Shown: positions 6,544-16,586, numbered from the stretch's first letter. The stretch is DNA of 38,554 bases from Burkholderiales bacterium RIFOXYD12_FULL_59_19 (GCA_001771065.1 MESQ01000037.1:1-38554), one strand, 5' to 3'. Notes: generated by a model not told the origin, from the sequence alone. Translations and numbers: made by a program.

Positions 6544-9429
6544 ATGACCCCCATTGCTCTTTCGCCTTTGGGCGAACTTGAAAACGCGTCTGAATTTATT
6601 GCGCGCCACATCGGTATTGATGCGGCTGACGAAGCGGTGATGCTGAAAACCGTGGCGGCGGCGTCGCGCGCTGCCCTCATCGATGACATCGTCCCGGCTA
6701 GCATCGCCCGCAGCCAGCCCATGGCGATCCCCGCGCCCATTTCTGAGGCCGCCGCGCTGGCTGAGCTCAAGGCCATGGCGGGCAAGAACAAGGTGCTCAA
6801 AAGCTACATCGGCCAGGGCTACTACGGCACCCACACACCCGGCGTGATCCTGCGCAACATTCTGGAAAACCCCGCCTGGTACACCGCCTACACGCCCTAC
6901 CAGGCCGAAATCAGCCAGGGCCGCATGGAGGCGCTGGTCAACTTCCAGACCATGGTGATGGACCTGACCGGTATGCCCATGGCCAATGCCTCGATGCTTG
7001 ACGAAGCCACCGCCGCCGCCGAAGCCATGACCATGGCGATGCGCGTCAGCAAGTCCAAATCGACCACCTTCCTGGTCGACACTGAGGTGCTGCCACAAAC
7101 CCTGGCCGTGATCCAGACCCGCGCCGAGCCGCTGGGCATCAGCGTCAAGGTGTGCCAAAACAGCGAGGAGTTGGCACAAGACAGCTTTGCCGTGCTGCTG
7201 CAATACCCCGGCACCAGCGGCGTGGTGCGTGATGACCGCGCCTTGATTGCCGCCATCAAGGCCAAAGGTGGCATCGTCATCATGGCCGCCGACCTGCTGG
7301 CGCTCACACTGCTCACCGCGCCGGGCGAACTCGGCGCCGACATTGCCGTGGGCACCACCCAGCGCTTCGGCATGCCGATGGGCAACGGCGGCCCGCACGC
7401 TGCCTACATGGCGTGCCGCGACGAACATAAACGCACCATGCCCGGCCGTCTGGTGGGTGTGAGTGTGGACACCCACGGCAACCCGGCCTACCGGCTGGCG
7501 CTGCAAACGCGTGAACAGCACATTCGCCGCGAAAAAGCTACCTCCAACATCTGCACCGCGCAGGTGCTGCCGGCCGTCATTGCCAGCATGTACGCCGTCT
7601 ACCACGGCCCGGCTGGTCTCAAGCGCATCGCGCAACGCGTGGCCACGCTGACTGCCGTGCTGGCCGCTGGCCTGAAAACCCTCGGCTACCCGCTGGCCAA
7701 CGATGCTGCGTTTGACACACTCACCGTGACCACCGCTGACGCCACGGCGTCGATTGCATTCAAAGCGCTCGCAGTCGGTGCCAACCTGCGGCTGGCATCA
7801 AGCAGTTCCCTCGGTCTGTCGTTGGACGAGACCACCACACGTGCCGATGTGGAACAGCTTTGGGGCTTCTTTGCCAAGCCCGGTCAAACCCTGCCCCAGG
7901 TCGCTGACTACGAACAAGCTACGGCAAGTCTGCTGCCCGCCGCCCTGTTGCGCAGCAGCAGCTACCTGACACACCCGGTATTCAACACCCACCACTCTGA
8001 GACCGGCATGCTGCGCTACATCCGCCGTCTGTCCGATTTCGACTTGGCGCTGGACCGCACCATGATCCCGCTGGGCAGTTGCACCATGAAGCTCAACGCC
8101 ACCAGCGAGATGATCCCTATCACCTGGCCCGAGTTTGCCAACATCCACCCCTTCTGCCCCGAAGACCAGCGCGCGGGCTACGCCGTGCTCGACGAACAGT
8201 TGCGCGCCTGGCTCTGCGAGGCCACCGGTTACGCTGGCATCAGCCTGCAACCCAACGCCGGCAGCCAGGGCGAATACGCCGGCATGATGGCCATCCGTGG
8301 CTACCACGCGGCACGCGGCGAGAGCCACCGCAACATCTGCCTGATCCCCTCCAGCGCACACGGCACCAACCCCGCCAGCGCCACCATGGTGGGCATGAAA
8401 GTGGTGGTCACCGCTTGTGATGCCAATGGCAATGTTGACATGGCCGACCTCAAGGCCAAGTGCGCGCAGCACAGCGCCAATCTGGCGGCGATCATGATCA
8501 CCTACCCCAGCACCCACGGCGTGTTCGAGACCAGCGTCAAGGAACTGTGCGCCCTGGTGCACAGCCACGGCGCTCGTGTCTATGTGGACGGAGCCAACAT
8601 GAACGCGCTGGTCGGCCTGGCCGCACCCGGCGAATTCGGCGGCGACGTGAGCCACCTGAACCTGCACAAGACCTTCTGCATTCCGCACGGCGGCGGCGGT
8701 CCCGGTGTCGGACCGGTCTGTGTGGTAGCTGACCTGGTGCCGTATTTGCCAGGCAATGGCGTCGGCGCCGTATCGGCTGCGCCGCTCGGTAATGCTGCCG
8801 TGCTGCCAATCAGCTGGATGTATTGCCGCATGATGGGTTCTGAAGGCCTGAAGGCCGCCACCGAGTTCGCCATTCTGAGCGCCAACTACATCAGCGTGCG
8901 CCTGAAAGACCACTACCCCACGCTGTACACCAGCGCATCCAGCGATGGCAAGCCCGGCCGCGTGGCCCACGAATGTATTCTGGACCTGCGCCCCTTGAAG
9001 GAAAGCAGTGGCGGCGCCCACGGTGTAACCGCTGAAGACGTGACCAAGCGCCTGATGGACTACGGTTTCCATGCCCCCACGCTGAGCTTTCCTGTGCCTG
9101 GCACACTCATGGTGGAGCCCACCGAGAGCGAAACGCTCGACGAACTCGACCGTTTTATCAACGCCATGATCGCCATCCGAGAAGAGATTGCCAAGGTCGA
9201 GCAAGGTGTCTGGCCACAGGGCAACAACCCGCTGAGCCATGCACCCCACACAGCGGCGACGCTCCTGGGTGAAACCTGGGACCGTCCCTATTCGCGAGAA
9301 CTGGCTGCGTTTCCGGTGCCCACGCTGAAACAGTCCAAGTACTGGGTGCCGGTCGGGCGCATTGACAACGTGTATGGCGACCGCAATTTATTCTGCAGCT
9401 GCGTGCCAATGGCTGATATTTCTCGTTAA
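6544..9429 (+). CDS. gcvP: Glycine dehydrogenase (decarboxylating), P protein
   Basis: A 961-aa homodimeric-type P protein in which the two halves (gcvPA and gcvPB of other bacteria) are fused. It decarboxylates glycine with pyridoxal phosphate and passes the aminomethyl group to GcvH. Seen in order: FIARHIG at the N-terminus, [32 protein letters not shown], and in the second half the PLP lysine in HLNLHKTF (Lys709) followed by the Gly-rich GGGGPGVGP. The length matches typical full-length enzymes. Last gene of the riboswitch operon; no strong terminator follows. Long open frames on the opposite strand here are codon-bias shadows. Confidence 0.97.
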   Translation: MTPIALSPLGELENASEFIARHIGIDAADEAVMLKTVAAASRAALIDDIVPASIARSQPMAIPAPISEAAALAELKAMAGKNKVLKSYIGQGYYGTHTPGVILRNILENPAWYTAYTPYQAEISQGRMEALVNFQTMVMDLTGMPMANASMLDEATAAAEAMTMAMRVSKSKSTTFLVDTEVLPQTLAVIQTRAEPLGISVKVCQNSEELAQDSFAVLLQYPGTSGVVRDDRALIAAIKAKGGIVIMAADLLALTLLTAPGELGADIAVGTTQRFGMPMGNGGPHAAYMACRDEHKRTMPGRLVGVSVDTHGNPAYRLALQTREQHIRREKATSNICTAQVLPAVIASMYAVYHGPAGLKRIAQRVATLTAVLAAGLKTLGYPLANDAAFDTLTVTTADATASIAFKALAVGANLRLASSSSLGLSLDETTTRADVEQLWGFFAKPGQTLPQVADYEQATASLLPAALLRSSSYLTHPVFNTHHSETGMLRYIRRLSDFDLALDRTMIPLGSCTMKLNATSEMIPITWPEFANIHPFCPEDQRAGYAVLDEQLRAWLCEATGYAGISLQPNAGSQGEYAGMMAIRGYHAARGESHRNICLIPSSAHGTNPASATMVGMKVVVTACDANGNVDMADLKAKCAQHSANLAAIMITYPSTHGVFETSVKELCALVHSHGARVYVDGANMNALVGLAAPGEFGGDVSHLNLHKTFCIPHGGGGPGVGPVCVVADLVPYLPGNGVGAVSAAPLGNAAVLPISWMYCRMMGSEGLKAATEFAILSANYISVRLKDHYPTLYTSASSDGKPGRVAHECILDLRPLKESSGGAHGVTAEDVTKRLMDYGFHAPTLSFPVPGTLMVEPTESETLDELDRFINAMIAIREEIAKVEQGVWPQGNNPLSHAPHTAATLLGETWDRPYSRELAAFPVPTLKQSKYWVPVGRIDNVYGDRNLFCSCVPMADISR

Positions 9430-9445
9430 AGCAAAGAGAAACGCC

Positions 9446-9904
9446 ATGAAATTCAAACCTCTCCTCCCGGCCATGTTGACTTGTGTGCTGCTGACCCTGC
9501 CGGCATCGGCACAGACCGCGGCGCCACCCGTCGGCTACGTCAAAACAGTCACGGGAGAGGCTTGGGTGACCAGCGCCGGACAAAACATGCGCGCGGTACC
9601 GGGCACGCCGGTGCTGCTGGGCAGCCAGCTCAAAACGCTTGCAAAGTCGTCGCTGGGGGTCACCTTCAAGGACAACACGCTCATGTCCTTTGGTCCCGAC
9701 ACCGAACTGACCGTGGATGACTACCTGTACGCCCCGGCGCAAGACCAGCTCAAGCTGGGAGTCCGTTTGAGCAAAGGCAGTCTGAACTACATCTCCGGGG
9801 TGATTGCACGGCTCAAACCCGACGCGGTGCGTGTCGCCACACCCACAGGCATCATTGGTGTGCGCGGAACCCAATTTGTGGTCCAGGTGGAGGACAAGCC
9901 ATGA
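9446..9904 (+). CDS. FecR-domain periplasmic protein
   Basis: A 152-aa exported protein with a signal peptide (cleavage after ASA near residue 22) and a single FecR-type domain: GYVKTVTGEAWVT, then a strand with KDNTLMSFGPDTELTVDDY, ending VATPTGIIGVRGTQF. Stand-alone FecR domains differ from the anti-sigma FecR regulators, having no N-terminal membrane anchor here; such proteins are often found beside CHASE2 cyclases and OmpA-like lipoproteins. Its stop overlaps the start of the OmpA gene (ATGA), so the two are coupled. Start chosen at ATG 9446 because the signal peptide begins there; it follows gcvP by 16 bases and may share readthrough. Confidence 0.82.
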   Translation: MKFKPLLPAMLTCVLLTLPASAQTAAPPVGYVKTVTGEAWVTSAGQNMRAVPGTPVLLGSQLKTLAKSSLGVTFKDNTLMSFGPDTELTVDDYLYAPAQDQLKLGVRLSKGSLNYISGVIARLKPDAVRVATPTGIIGVRGTQFVVQVEDKP

Positions 9905-10521
9905 AACAAGCATTCAGTTCCCCCTTGGCGGCGACCGCCGTGGTCTTGAGCCTGCTGCTGGCAGGCTGCGCCGCCCCACCCTCGCCGCCTGCGCGTTCTT
10001 CTTATGTGGTGCTGCTGCCCAGTCCTGACGGCAGCGTTGGTCAGGTGGTGGTGCAAGGCCAGAGTGGCCAGCAGGTACTGACCAAGGCGCAGCAAGGCGT
10101 TGCGCTCGATGGCAAAACACCGCCTTTTGAGGTCAAACCCGAAGACCTGCAACGTGATTTTGGCGCTGCCATGGCCGCCAGGCCGCCACTGCCCGAGCAA
10201 TTTTTGCTTTATTTTGAGACCGGTGGTACCAAGTTGACAACTGAGTCCGAGGCGCTGTTGCCGCGCATCATCGAGCGCGCCAAAGCCCGCACGTCGCTGG
10301 ACATGTCGGTCATCGGGCACACCGACACCCAGGGCCAGTCGCAAGCCAATGAAGCCCTGGCCTTGCAGCGCGCCAGCGCCATGGCGACTCAACTACGCGA
10401 GCTCGGGCTAATGGATGCCATACTCAGCATCGAGTCACATGGCGAGCGCAACCTGCTGGTGGCAACACCCGACGACAGCGCCGAGCCACGCAACCGCCGG
10501 GTCGAAATTACCCTGCGTTGA
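9901..10521 (+). CDS. OmpA-like peptidoglycan-associated lipoprotein
   Basis: A 206-aa protein with a lipoprotein signal ending LLAGC (Cys23) and a C-terminal OmpA domain (about residues 100-206). The domain shows FETGGTKLT, the HTDTQG loop, LALQRASAMATQL and the terminal NRRVEITL, which are the peptidoglycan-binding hallmarks. It probably sits in the outer membrane inner leaflet and contacts diaminopimelate. It is coupled to the FecR-domain gene and ends one base away from the convergent cyclase stop. The gene pair may sense or organise the envelope for the neighbouring CHASE2 cyclase, but this is inference from position. Confidence 0.88.
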   Translation: MKQAFSSPLAATAVVLSLLLAGCAAPPSPPARSSYVVLLPSPDGSVGQVVVQGQSGQQVLTKAQQGVALDGKTPPFEVKPEDLQRDFGAAMAARPPLPEQFLLYFETGGTKLTTESEALLPRIIERAKARTSLDMSVIGHTDTQGQSQANEALALQRASAMATQLRELGLMDAILSIESHGERNLLVATPDDSAEPRNRRVEITLR

Positions 10522-10522
10522 T

Positions 10523-12679
10523 TTATTTTTCGGTTAGCACAATCACGTCATCACTGGCACCGGAGAGTAAACGCTGCAGGTGTAACGCCAGTAGCGGGTC
10601 CTGCGGGTAGTGCCGGGCCAGGGCCTCAAAGGCTTGGCGAGCAGCATGGGCATCGTGTTCAGGACCCGGCTGAAGCAACAGCATGGCAGCGTCATAGTCC
10701 GGGGTCGGGGCACACAGTGCAGCGTCCAGGGTGGCCAGCGGTGTAGACACCGGCAGCGCCAGGCTTTTCCCCTTCAGAACCAGGCGCCCAACACAGCGCA
10801 TGGGCACGGCGCTGCAGCCATCAAGCACCGCCTGCGAGACACACACCCGGGTTCCCAACTGCTTGTTCACACTCTCCAGGCGCGCCGCGGTGTTGATGGG
10901 GTCACCCAGTGCGCGGTAGTCAAACAGGGCTTTGCCGCCAAAGTTGCCCACAATCACCTCGCCACAATGCACGCCAATGCGGGTATTGCCCCAGGCAATC
11001 CCTTGCGCTTGCAGGCGTCTGGCGTAGGCCGTGGCGAATGCGTCCATCTCCAACGCACAATCCAGCGCCCGCTGGCAATGGTCTCTTTGCACCACCGGCG
11101 CAGAAAAAAGCACCACGATGGCGTCACCGACAAAGCGGTCCAGCGTGCCCTCAAATTTGAAAACGATGACCAGCATGGCCTCCAGGTAATCGTTGAGCAG
11201 GGCCACCACCTGCACCGGGTCGATCATTTCCATCAGGGGCGTAAAACCGGTCAGATCGGTAAACACAAAACTGCATACCTGGCGCTGCCCGCCCAGATGC
11301 AATTGCTCCGGGTGCGCCAGCAAATGAGCGACCCGATTGGGTGACACATAGCGCGAAAACGCGGTGCGCAGCCAACGCTGCTGGCGTTCCGAAGACCAGT
11401 GGTGCACCCCGCTACCCATGCCAAAGCTCAGCACCAGCGCCAGGCTGGGGTTGGCGGCATCCAGCAACCAATGCCCTTGCACAAACGCCAGCCAGGCACC
11501 TCCCCAAAGCCCAATCAATACCGCCACCAGAACCGCCCCAGCCGCCCGAACCGAAGCTCCCAGCGCGACCAGTCCCAGCAGCAGCACACCCAGCGCCAGT
11601 ACCACAGCTTCCAGGCCACTGGCCCAGGTCGGGCGCTGCAAATAGTGGCCCGACAGCATTTGCTCCAGCGCCAGGGCATGGGCCAGTACCCCTGGCATCT
11701 GCTGCCCCAGCGGGTTGGCCCGCATATCCATCAAACCGGCGGCCGAACTGCCCACCAGCACGAGATGCCCCGCCAGCAGTTCGGGCGCCACCGTGCCACG
11801 TAGCACCTGGGCTGCCGATACAAAGCGGCCGGGCTGGTCCGCCGTGTAATGCAGCCAGAGCTCGGCTTGCGCCGTGGTGGGCACCGTCAAATTGCCAATA
11901 CGCACGTCCTGCACACCCGCCTGCGTGCTGCGCAGCAGGTAATTGCGCGTGCCTTGGGCCACACGCAAAACCTCGGCGCTCAGGGTCGGTACCGGCTGCC
12001 CATTCAGCTGCAGCATCAGGGGCACACGACGCACCACGCCGTCGCTGTCAGCGGTAAAGTTGAGCGCGCCCACACCACTGGCGCTGCCCATCAGACCCGG
12101 CAGCGGCCACACCGCTGCGTCATGGCCATGCAGCCAGGACTGTGGCGCGGTGGCGCCGACACTGACCACACGAAAGGGTAATTGCGGCAAGCTGGCGGCA
12201 CCCATCCCGGACGACAAACTGCTGCCCAGCACAACTGACCGACCCACCATGGTGCGCGCCAACACGGCGTCGTGGTCAGGCAAACGCTGCAACCAGTCGG
12301 TGGCGGGCGGAATCGTCCACAGCTGCGCCATGGCAGCAGGCGAGGTGCGATCTGGTTCGGACAACAGTAGGTCAAGTGCAATCACGGCGGCACCCGAGGC
12401 GTGTAACTGCGCCACCAGACTGGCCAGGCGGGTACGTGGCCAGGGCCATTGACCCAGGGCTTTCAGACTGGCTTCGTCAATGTCGACCACCCGCACCGGC
12501 ACGGGTGTGTAGCTGCGTGGCTGCCAGCGCTGAAATTGGTCAAACTGCGCCAAACGCAGGCCGCGCATCGGGATCGGGTCAAGCAGCCACAAAGCCAAAA
12601 CAAACGCGCTCAGCGCCAGCACCAAAACCCAGGCCCAGGCGTGCCCCAGAACACCGGGTAATTTACGAAAACGGAGCAT
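10523..12679 (-). CDS. CHASE2-domain adenylate/guanylate cyclase (class III)
   Basis: A 718-aa membrane cyclase from ATG 12679 (GTG 12718 is possible but lacks a well-placed ribosome site). One N-terminal helix (about residues 12-35) is followed by a periplasmic CHASE2 sensor containing VRVVDIDEASL and WPWPR, then three helices (about 350-430), then a class III catalytic domain. Metal aspartates are D475 (FTDLTGF) and D519 (VGDAIVVLF), 44 residues apart as in known cyclases, and the transition-state pair N596/R600 is in INTAARLE. The positions that usually read the base are Arg (DRFVGD and DYRALGD). It is the second gene of a unit with the cNMP-binding protein. Confidence 0.9.
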   Translation of the reverse strand: MLRFRKLPGVLGHAWAWVLVLALSAFVLALWLLDPIPMRGLRLAQFDQFQRWQPRSYTPVPVRVVDIDEASLKALGQWPWPRTRLASLVAQLHASGAAVIALDLLLSEPDRTSPAAMAQLWTIPPATDWLQRLPDHDAVLARTMVGRSVVLGSSLSSGMGAASLPQLPFRVVSVGATAPQSWLHGHDAAVWPLPGLMGSASGVGALNFTADSDGVVRRVPLMLQLNGQPVPTLSAEVLRVAQGTRNYLLRSTQAGVQDVRIGNLTVPTTAQAELWLHYTADQPGRFVSAAQVLRGTVAPELLAGHLVLVGSSAAGLMDMRANPLGQQMPGVLAHALALEQMLSGHYLQRPTWASGLEAVVLALGVLLLGLVALGASVRAAGAVLVAVLIGLWGGAWLAFVQGHWLLDAANPSLALVLSFGMGSGVHHWSSERQQRWLRTAFSRYVSPNRVAHLLAHPEQLHLGGQRQVCSFVFTDLTGFTPLMEMIDPVQVVALLNDYLEAMLVIVFKFEGTLDRFVGDAIVVLFSAPVVQRDHCQRALDCALEMDAFATAYARRLQAQGIAWGNTRIGVHCGEVIVGNFGGKALFDYRALGDPINTAARLESVNKQLGTRVCVSQAVLDGCSAVPMRCVGRLVLKGKSLALPVSTPLATLDAALCAPTPDYDAAMLLLQPGPEHDAHAARQAFEALARHYPQDPLLALHLQRLLSGASDDVIVLTEK

Positions 12680-12719
12680 GATCAGCAATTCAAGTGGGAG
12701 CGGCCGCAATGGGCCCACC

Positions 12720-13319
12720 TCAGTGGGTTAACAGGTGGTCAATCTCTTGCTGCATGGCCTTGGCCAGCAGGGCGTATTTTTTGAGCTTTTCGGTGTTGTC
12801 ACGCAAGCGGCCCCCAATACGCAGGGCAATGGCCATCATCAGCTTGGCACACACTTCGGGGTCATCGTGCAACATTTTAGACAGGCCCTCACGCGTCAAG
12901 ACGGCGCATTTCAGGTCGGTACCGGCAGTACACGAGGCCGAGCGGGGTGAGCCATCCATCAGCCCCAATTCACCGTGCATGCTGCCCGGCCCCAACACCG
13001 TGACCGTGGTGGGCGCCACACGGCTCACCATGATGCTCTCGACGGTCACATCGCCTTCCAGAATCAACACCATGAAACCGGTATTTTGGCTGTCGCCCTC
13101 ACGAATGAAGACGCTGCCCCGCGCCACCTGCATGGGTCGCATGTAGTGCACCACCGTTCTGGCCTCTTCTGGCTTGAGCTGCATCAGGGCGGTAGGGGCA
13201 CTCAACATGTCGGCCACCATGGCCCACGACGGGAAACCAGGCACGCCACTGGCTGCCCCGATCGGGCCCTGCGGCCTGGCCCGGTACCACCAGGGCATGC
13301 ACTTTCGCAATAATTTCAT
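12720..13319 (-). CDS. Cyclic-nucleotide-binding domain protein without DNA-binding domain
   Basis: A 199-aa cytoplasmic protein with one cNMP-binding domain. The phosphate-binding cassette is visible as GELGLMDG followed by RSAS (G116, E117, R126), retaining the Glu and Arg that hold the cyclic nucleotide ribose and phosphate. No helix-turn-helix follows; instead there is a charged helix ending QQEIDHLLTH. So it is a cNMP receptor acting by protein contact, not a Crp-type regulator. It precedes the cyclase by about 40 bases on the same strand, a natural source and reader pair. ATG 13319 is chosen over an adjacent GTG. Partner and output are unknown. Confidence 0.85.
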   Translation of the reverse strand: MKLLRKCMPWWYRARPQGPIGAASGVPGFPSWAMVADMLSAPTALMQLKPEEARTVVHYMRPMQVARGSVFIREGDSQNTGFMVLILEGDVTVESIMVSRVAPTTVTVLGPGSMHGELGLMDGSPRSASCTAGTDLKCAVLTREGLSKMLHDDPEVCAKLMMAIALRIGGRLRDNTEKLKKYALLAKAMQQEIDHLLTH

Positions 13320-13412
13320 CACCGTGGGTTCTCACAAATTGAAAGAGGCAGCTATATTCGGGTTTTCATTTTGCAACACTTAACCAACCAAGACGCCCAG
13401 GAGCCAAACAGC

Positions 13413-14777
13413 GTGGCCATTTCAACCGTCAATCGTTTAATTGCCCTGTTTGACACGGCGTTCCAGGGCCTGTCGGCCCAGGTCAGCATGGCTGAGTCGG
13501 AACGCCTGGCGGTACTAGTTCACCACGCGATGAATGCCAAAACGCGGGCCTATCACACCACCGCCCACGTCTTTGACATGTGCGAGACCCCGGCACCGCG
13601 CCAACTGCTGGCGGCCATGTTCCATGACGTGGTGTATTACCAGCTTGACGCTGGTTTTCCTGAGACTACCGCCCACTTGCTGCACGATGTCGCGCACAAG
13701 GTCGACGGTCGGCTGGTGCTGCAGCCCCTGCCACCCGATGATCGGACGCTGGCTTTATGCATGGCCATTTTCAATTTCAGGCCGGGTCAGGTGCTGCCAC
13801 TGTACGGCGGCATGAACGAGTTTTTGAGTGCGGTAATGGCTGCACGTTTGCTTGAACCCTACCTAAGTGCTGCCGATTTGCTGGCCGTGGTGGCTTGTAT
13901 TGAGGCCACCATCGCGTTCAGGCCGCCTGCGGCCGATGGTCAAACCGCCATGGAAACTTTGGCGCTGCGGGTCGAAACACAAGCCAGAGCCATGGGCTTG
14001 GCCGCACACCCAACCGCCAGCGCTGCCTATGTGGACCAGGTGATGGCAGATGCCGTCATGCTGGGCAATCGCGATGTCAGTGGTTTTGCCAAAACCGACC
14101 CGGCCGTCTTTTTGTCGAGCACCTGGTTATTGATTGATGAGTCCAATGCCCCATTGGCAACCCCTGGGGTGTACTCGTTGCAGCAATACCGACGCGCACT
14201 GACGCGCATGACCATTTTTTTGGCCAACCTCGACCCGAACACCATTTTTCTGCATTACAAAGCTGAGCCCAGTCCAGAGGCTGTGGCGCAGTTGGGTGCC
14301 ACAGCCCATGCCAACCTCAGGTTTTCATGCGACTTTCTGGAAGCCAAGGTGACCTCGGTGGCCATCATCGAAGCGCTGGCCCTGTGCACCGGCGGCGACT
14401 GCCCCATATCCATGTTTCTGGGTGACATTCGCTGTAGCTATGGCAAGCCCGATCGCGTGGAAGACTTTTTGCCCGAAGCACCCGCCGCCAAGGTGATCCA
14501 TGACGAGCTGCTCCGAGTCCTTGAAAAGGGTCGCGCCACGGAGTCAAAAAACGAACTCACCTCATCCCCCTTAACCGCATTTGTTTACCGGCACATGGGA
14601 CACCAGGGCACACAGCAGGCCTTTCGAAATGCCAAACACATGTTTGAAGGTCATTTGGCACCTCAAGCCTTTTTGCAAACACTTGACCGCGACATGGTGC
14701 GATCCATCCTGCAGGCCTGCGCCCGCATTGCGCTGTCCAGAAGCGCAGCCCTGCAGACACTGGAAACCATGCTGTAA
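13413..14777 (+). CDS. HD-superfamily metal-dependent hydrolase-like protein
   Basis: A 454-aa protein read from GTG 13413, which has AGGAG nine bases upstream; a TTG 42 bases earlier has no such site. The N-terminal half carries a metal-binding HD pattern: YHTTAH (H48, H52) and FHDVVYY (H71-D72), resembling predicted HD phosphohydrolases. The C-terminal 200 residues are unfamiliar, with FLGDIRCSYGKPDRVEDF and GHQGTQQAFRNAKHMF. It is divergent from the cyclase/cNMP-receptor pair across about 90 bases, so a cyclic-nucleotide phosphodiesterase role is attractive but not shown. No signal peptide or membrane segment. Confidence 0.65.
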   Translation: MAISTVNRLIALFDTAFQGLSAQVSMAESERLAVLVHHAMNAKTRAYHTTAHVFDMCETPAPRQLLAAMFHDVVYYQLDAGFPETTAHLLHDVAHKVDGRLVLQPLPPDDRTLALCMAIFNFRPGQVLPLYGGMNEFLSAVMAARLLEPYLSAADLLAVVACIEATIAFRPPAADGQTAMETLALRVETQARAMGLAAHPTASAAYVDQVMADAVMLGNRDVSGFAKTDPAVFLSSTWLLIDESNAPLATPGVYSLQQYRRALTRMTIFLANLDPNTIFLHYKAEPSPEAVAQLGATAHANLRFSCDFLEAKVTSVAIIEALALCTGGDCPISMFLGDIRCSYGKPDRVEDFLPEAPAAKVIHDELLRVLEKGRATESKNELTSSPLTAFVYRHMGHQGTQQAFRNAKHMFEGHLAPQAFLQTLDRDMVRSILQACARIALSRSAALQTLETML

Positions 14778-14796
14778 GCCGACGCGTTGAACCGAC

Positions 14797-15033
14797 TCAA
14801 ACCTGCAGCCACCGTTGCACCTCAGCCACCGTCGGAATGCGCCCGCTGCAAACCAGTTTGTCATTAACGACCAGTCCCGGTGTCGACAGCAGGTCATAGT
14901 GCATGATCTGCTTCATGTCTGTGACCTTGACAAAGTCCGCTTGCACCTTGGCTGCGCTGGCTGCCTCCTTGGCAACGGCCTCAAGCTTCTTGCAATTGGC
15001 ACAACCAGGGCCCAAAATTTTGACAATCGACAT
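14797..15033 (-). CDS. Small redox-active disulfide protein (mini-thioredoxin), copy A
   Basis: A 78-aa cytoplasmic thioredoxin-like protein with the active site GPGCANCK (C11, C14) and a cis-proline region in LSTPGLVVND. It matches the small redox-active disulfide protein 2 family that is often found beside COG0701 permeases. The ribosome site AAGGAG is well placed before ATG 15033. It is last in the minus-strand module of DUF4395 protein and permease, and closely parallels copy B at 20206-20439. It could deliver electrons to, or hand a thiophilic substrate to, the permease. The upstream permease is broken, so its partner may be lost. Confidence 0.85.
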   Translation of the reverse strand: MSIVKILGPGCANCKKLEAVAKEAASAAKVQADFVKVTDMKQIMHYDLLSTPGLVVNDKLVCSGRIPTVAEVQRWLQV

Positions 15034-15059
15034 GTGATTTCTCCTTGATATTGCACACT

Positions 15060-16429
15060 TCAAACCGTGACCAGCAACGGCCAGCCAAAGCCATCCACCC
15101 AGGCGCCGTAGAGCAGGCCGGCACAGACACTGAATACCGCCACCCAAGCCACATAAACGCCCGTCTTGACGCCGCCAATCACGGTGACCACCATCAACAT
15201 GCTTTGCAGACTGAGCTCGGGGTCGGCCATCAGGTAGGCCAGCAGCGGGCCGGGGTGCATGCCAAGGTCGAGGAACATACGGGCCACAGGCACCTCGACC
15301 AAGGTGGGGAAGTACATGAAAACACCAAAACCCACGGCCACGGCGTTGGCCTGCACCGTGTTGCTACCCGCCAAGCTCTCGATCCATTCCGGTCGAATGA
15401 CCTGGCGCACCATACCCACAATAAAAACGCCCACCACCAGCAGGACAAAAATCTGCTTCACAAAACGCCAGGCTTCCCAGAGCCAGGCGCGCCAATCGTC
15501 ACCGGCCAATTACTGTGCAAAATGCCATACTGCCTCCAGCGCCAGGGTGACACCGACGACACGCCCCGTGAAGGCGATCTCAAGTGTGCCCGGGCCCGGT
15601 GTCAGGCACATGGCGGCCACAGCCAGGGTGATGGCGGAGAGCCCCAGCGTCAGCCAGGTCCATTGGTTGGCACCTTCGACGATGTTTTCCAGGCCCTTCC
15701 AGGCGATCGCGGCAATCAGCAGCAACAGGGCAATCAACACCGAACCCTGAAAGCTCACGCCCTCCTCACCCCTGGCAGCGTCGAACGGCACCCAGGCAAA
15801 CAGCTTGTCTTGCCACGCTTGCGCCCACGACAAGGGCAGCTCCAGGCTAAAGACCGTGGCGGTCAGCGGCCACAGCTTCAGGGTTCCGGCAATCAAGAGA
15901 CCCACCAGGGACACGAGCACACCAAGCGCAGCTGGCGCGATATTGGCTTTTTCGGCAAACAGGGTGTCGGTTTCAGCGTCATGGCTGGCATCGTCGCGCC
16001 AGAAAAGCATCGCCATCAACATGCCGATGCCGATACCGTACAGCAGGCACAGCAGCAGTCGTGCGATGGCAAATTCAGGCGCCAGGATGCTGCCGGTGTA
16101 AGCCAGCGCCATGGTGTTGCCCGCCGGAGCAAAAAACAAAAGGTGATGGCCGGGCCAATGCCCGCGCCCTTGCGGTAAATGCCGACAAAAAGCGGCACGA
16201 TGGTGCACGAGCAGACGGCGATCAGGGAGCCTGCGGCTGCGGCGGCCGGGTATGAAACATAAGCGGGTGTGCTGCGCCCGAGCCAGCGCGTGATGCTGGC
16301 CTTGGGAATCAGCGCGGCCATGGCGCCGGCAATGAAAAAAGCGGGCAGCAGGCACAGCAGCACATGCGCCGCCAGATAGGCCGCCAGGCTACCGGCGCCG
16401 CCGTTGAGCAATTTCAGTGCGAATTCCAT
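15060..16429 (-). pseudogene. COG0701 (ArsP-like) permease, disrupted by a 1-nt deletion and an in-frame stop
   Basis: Starting at ATG 16429 the reading MEFALKLLNGG... gives membrane helices and the diagnostic AVCSCTIVPLF. At the A4 run 16138-16141 the frame breaks; adding one A restores TFLFFAPAGNT and the rest of the permease. The restored frame reaches a TAA at 15510-15512, and the very next codons in the same frame continue the family's C-terminal half (WEAWRFVKQIF, GVFMYFPTLVEVP, DPELSLQS). Read through both lesions the product would be about 455 aa. Function of the family is efflux of organoarsenicals or related thiophilic compounds. Either a decaying gene or, for the A-run, a sequencing error. 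Confidence 0.72.
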
Positions 16430-16586
16430 GCAGAACTCTCTTTTCGCGACTACCTGACAATTTTGAACATTGACTGACCGATGGCATTGATCAAATCGAT
16501 GTCGATGCCATTTTTTCATTCTGAAAAACATGGTTTTCAGGATTCAACGGATCGGCAATGCCCGTTAAACCAACGGTGTTTAGCTG

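Noticed and set aside
6499..9249. Long open frames (up to 483 codons) on the minus strand opposite gcvP
   Set aside because: They run antisense to a perfectly conserved gcvP, have low-complexity His/Gly/Arg-rich translations and no domain; they arise from GC-biased codon usage.
15510..15512. TAA in the broken permease as a recoded (selenocysteine-like or readthrough) codon
   Set aside because: TAA is not used for selenocysteine or pyrrolysine, and a second lesion in the same gene makes decay the simpler explanation.
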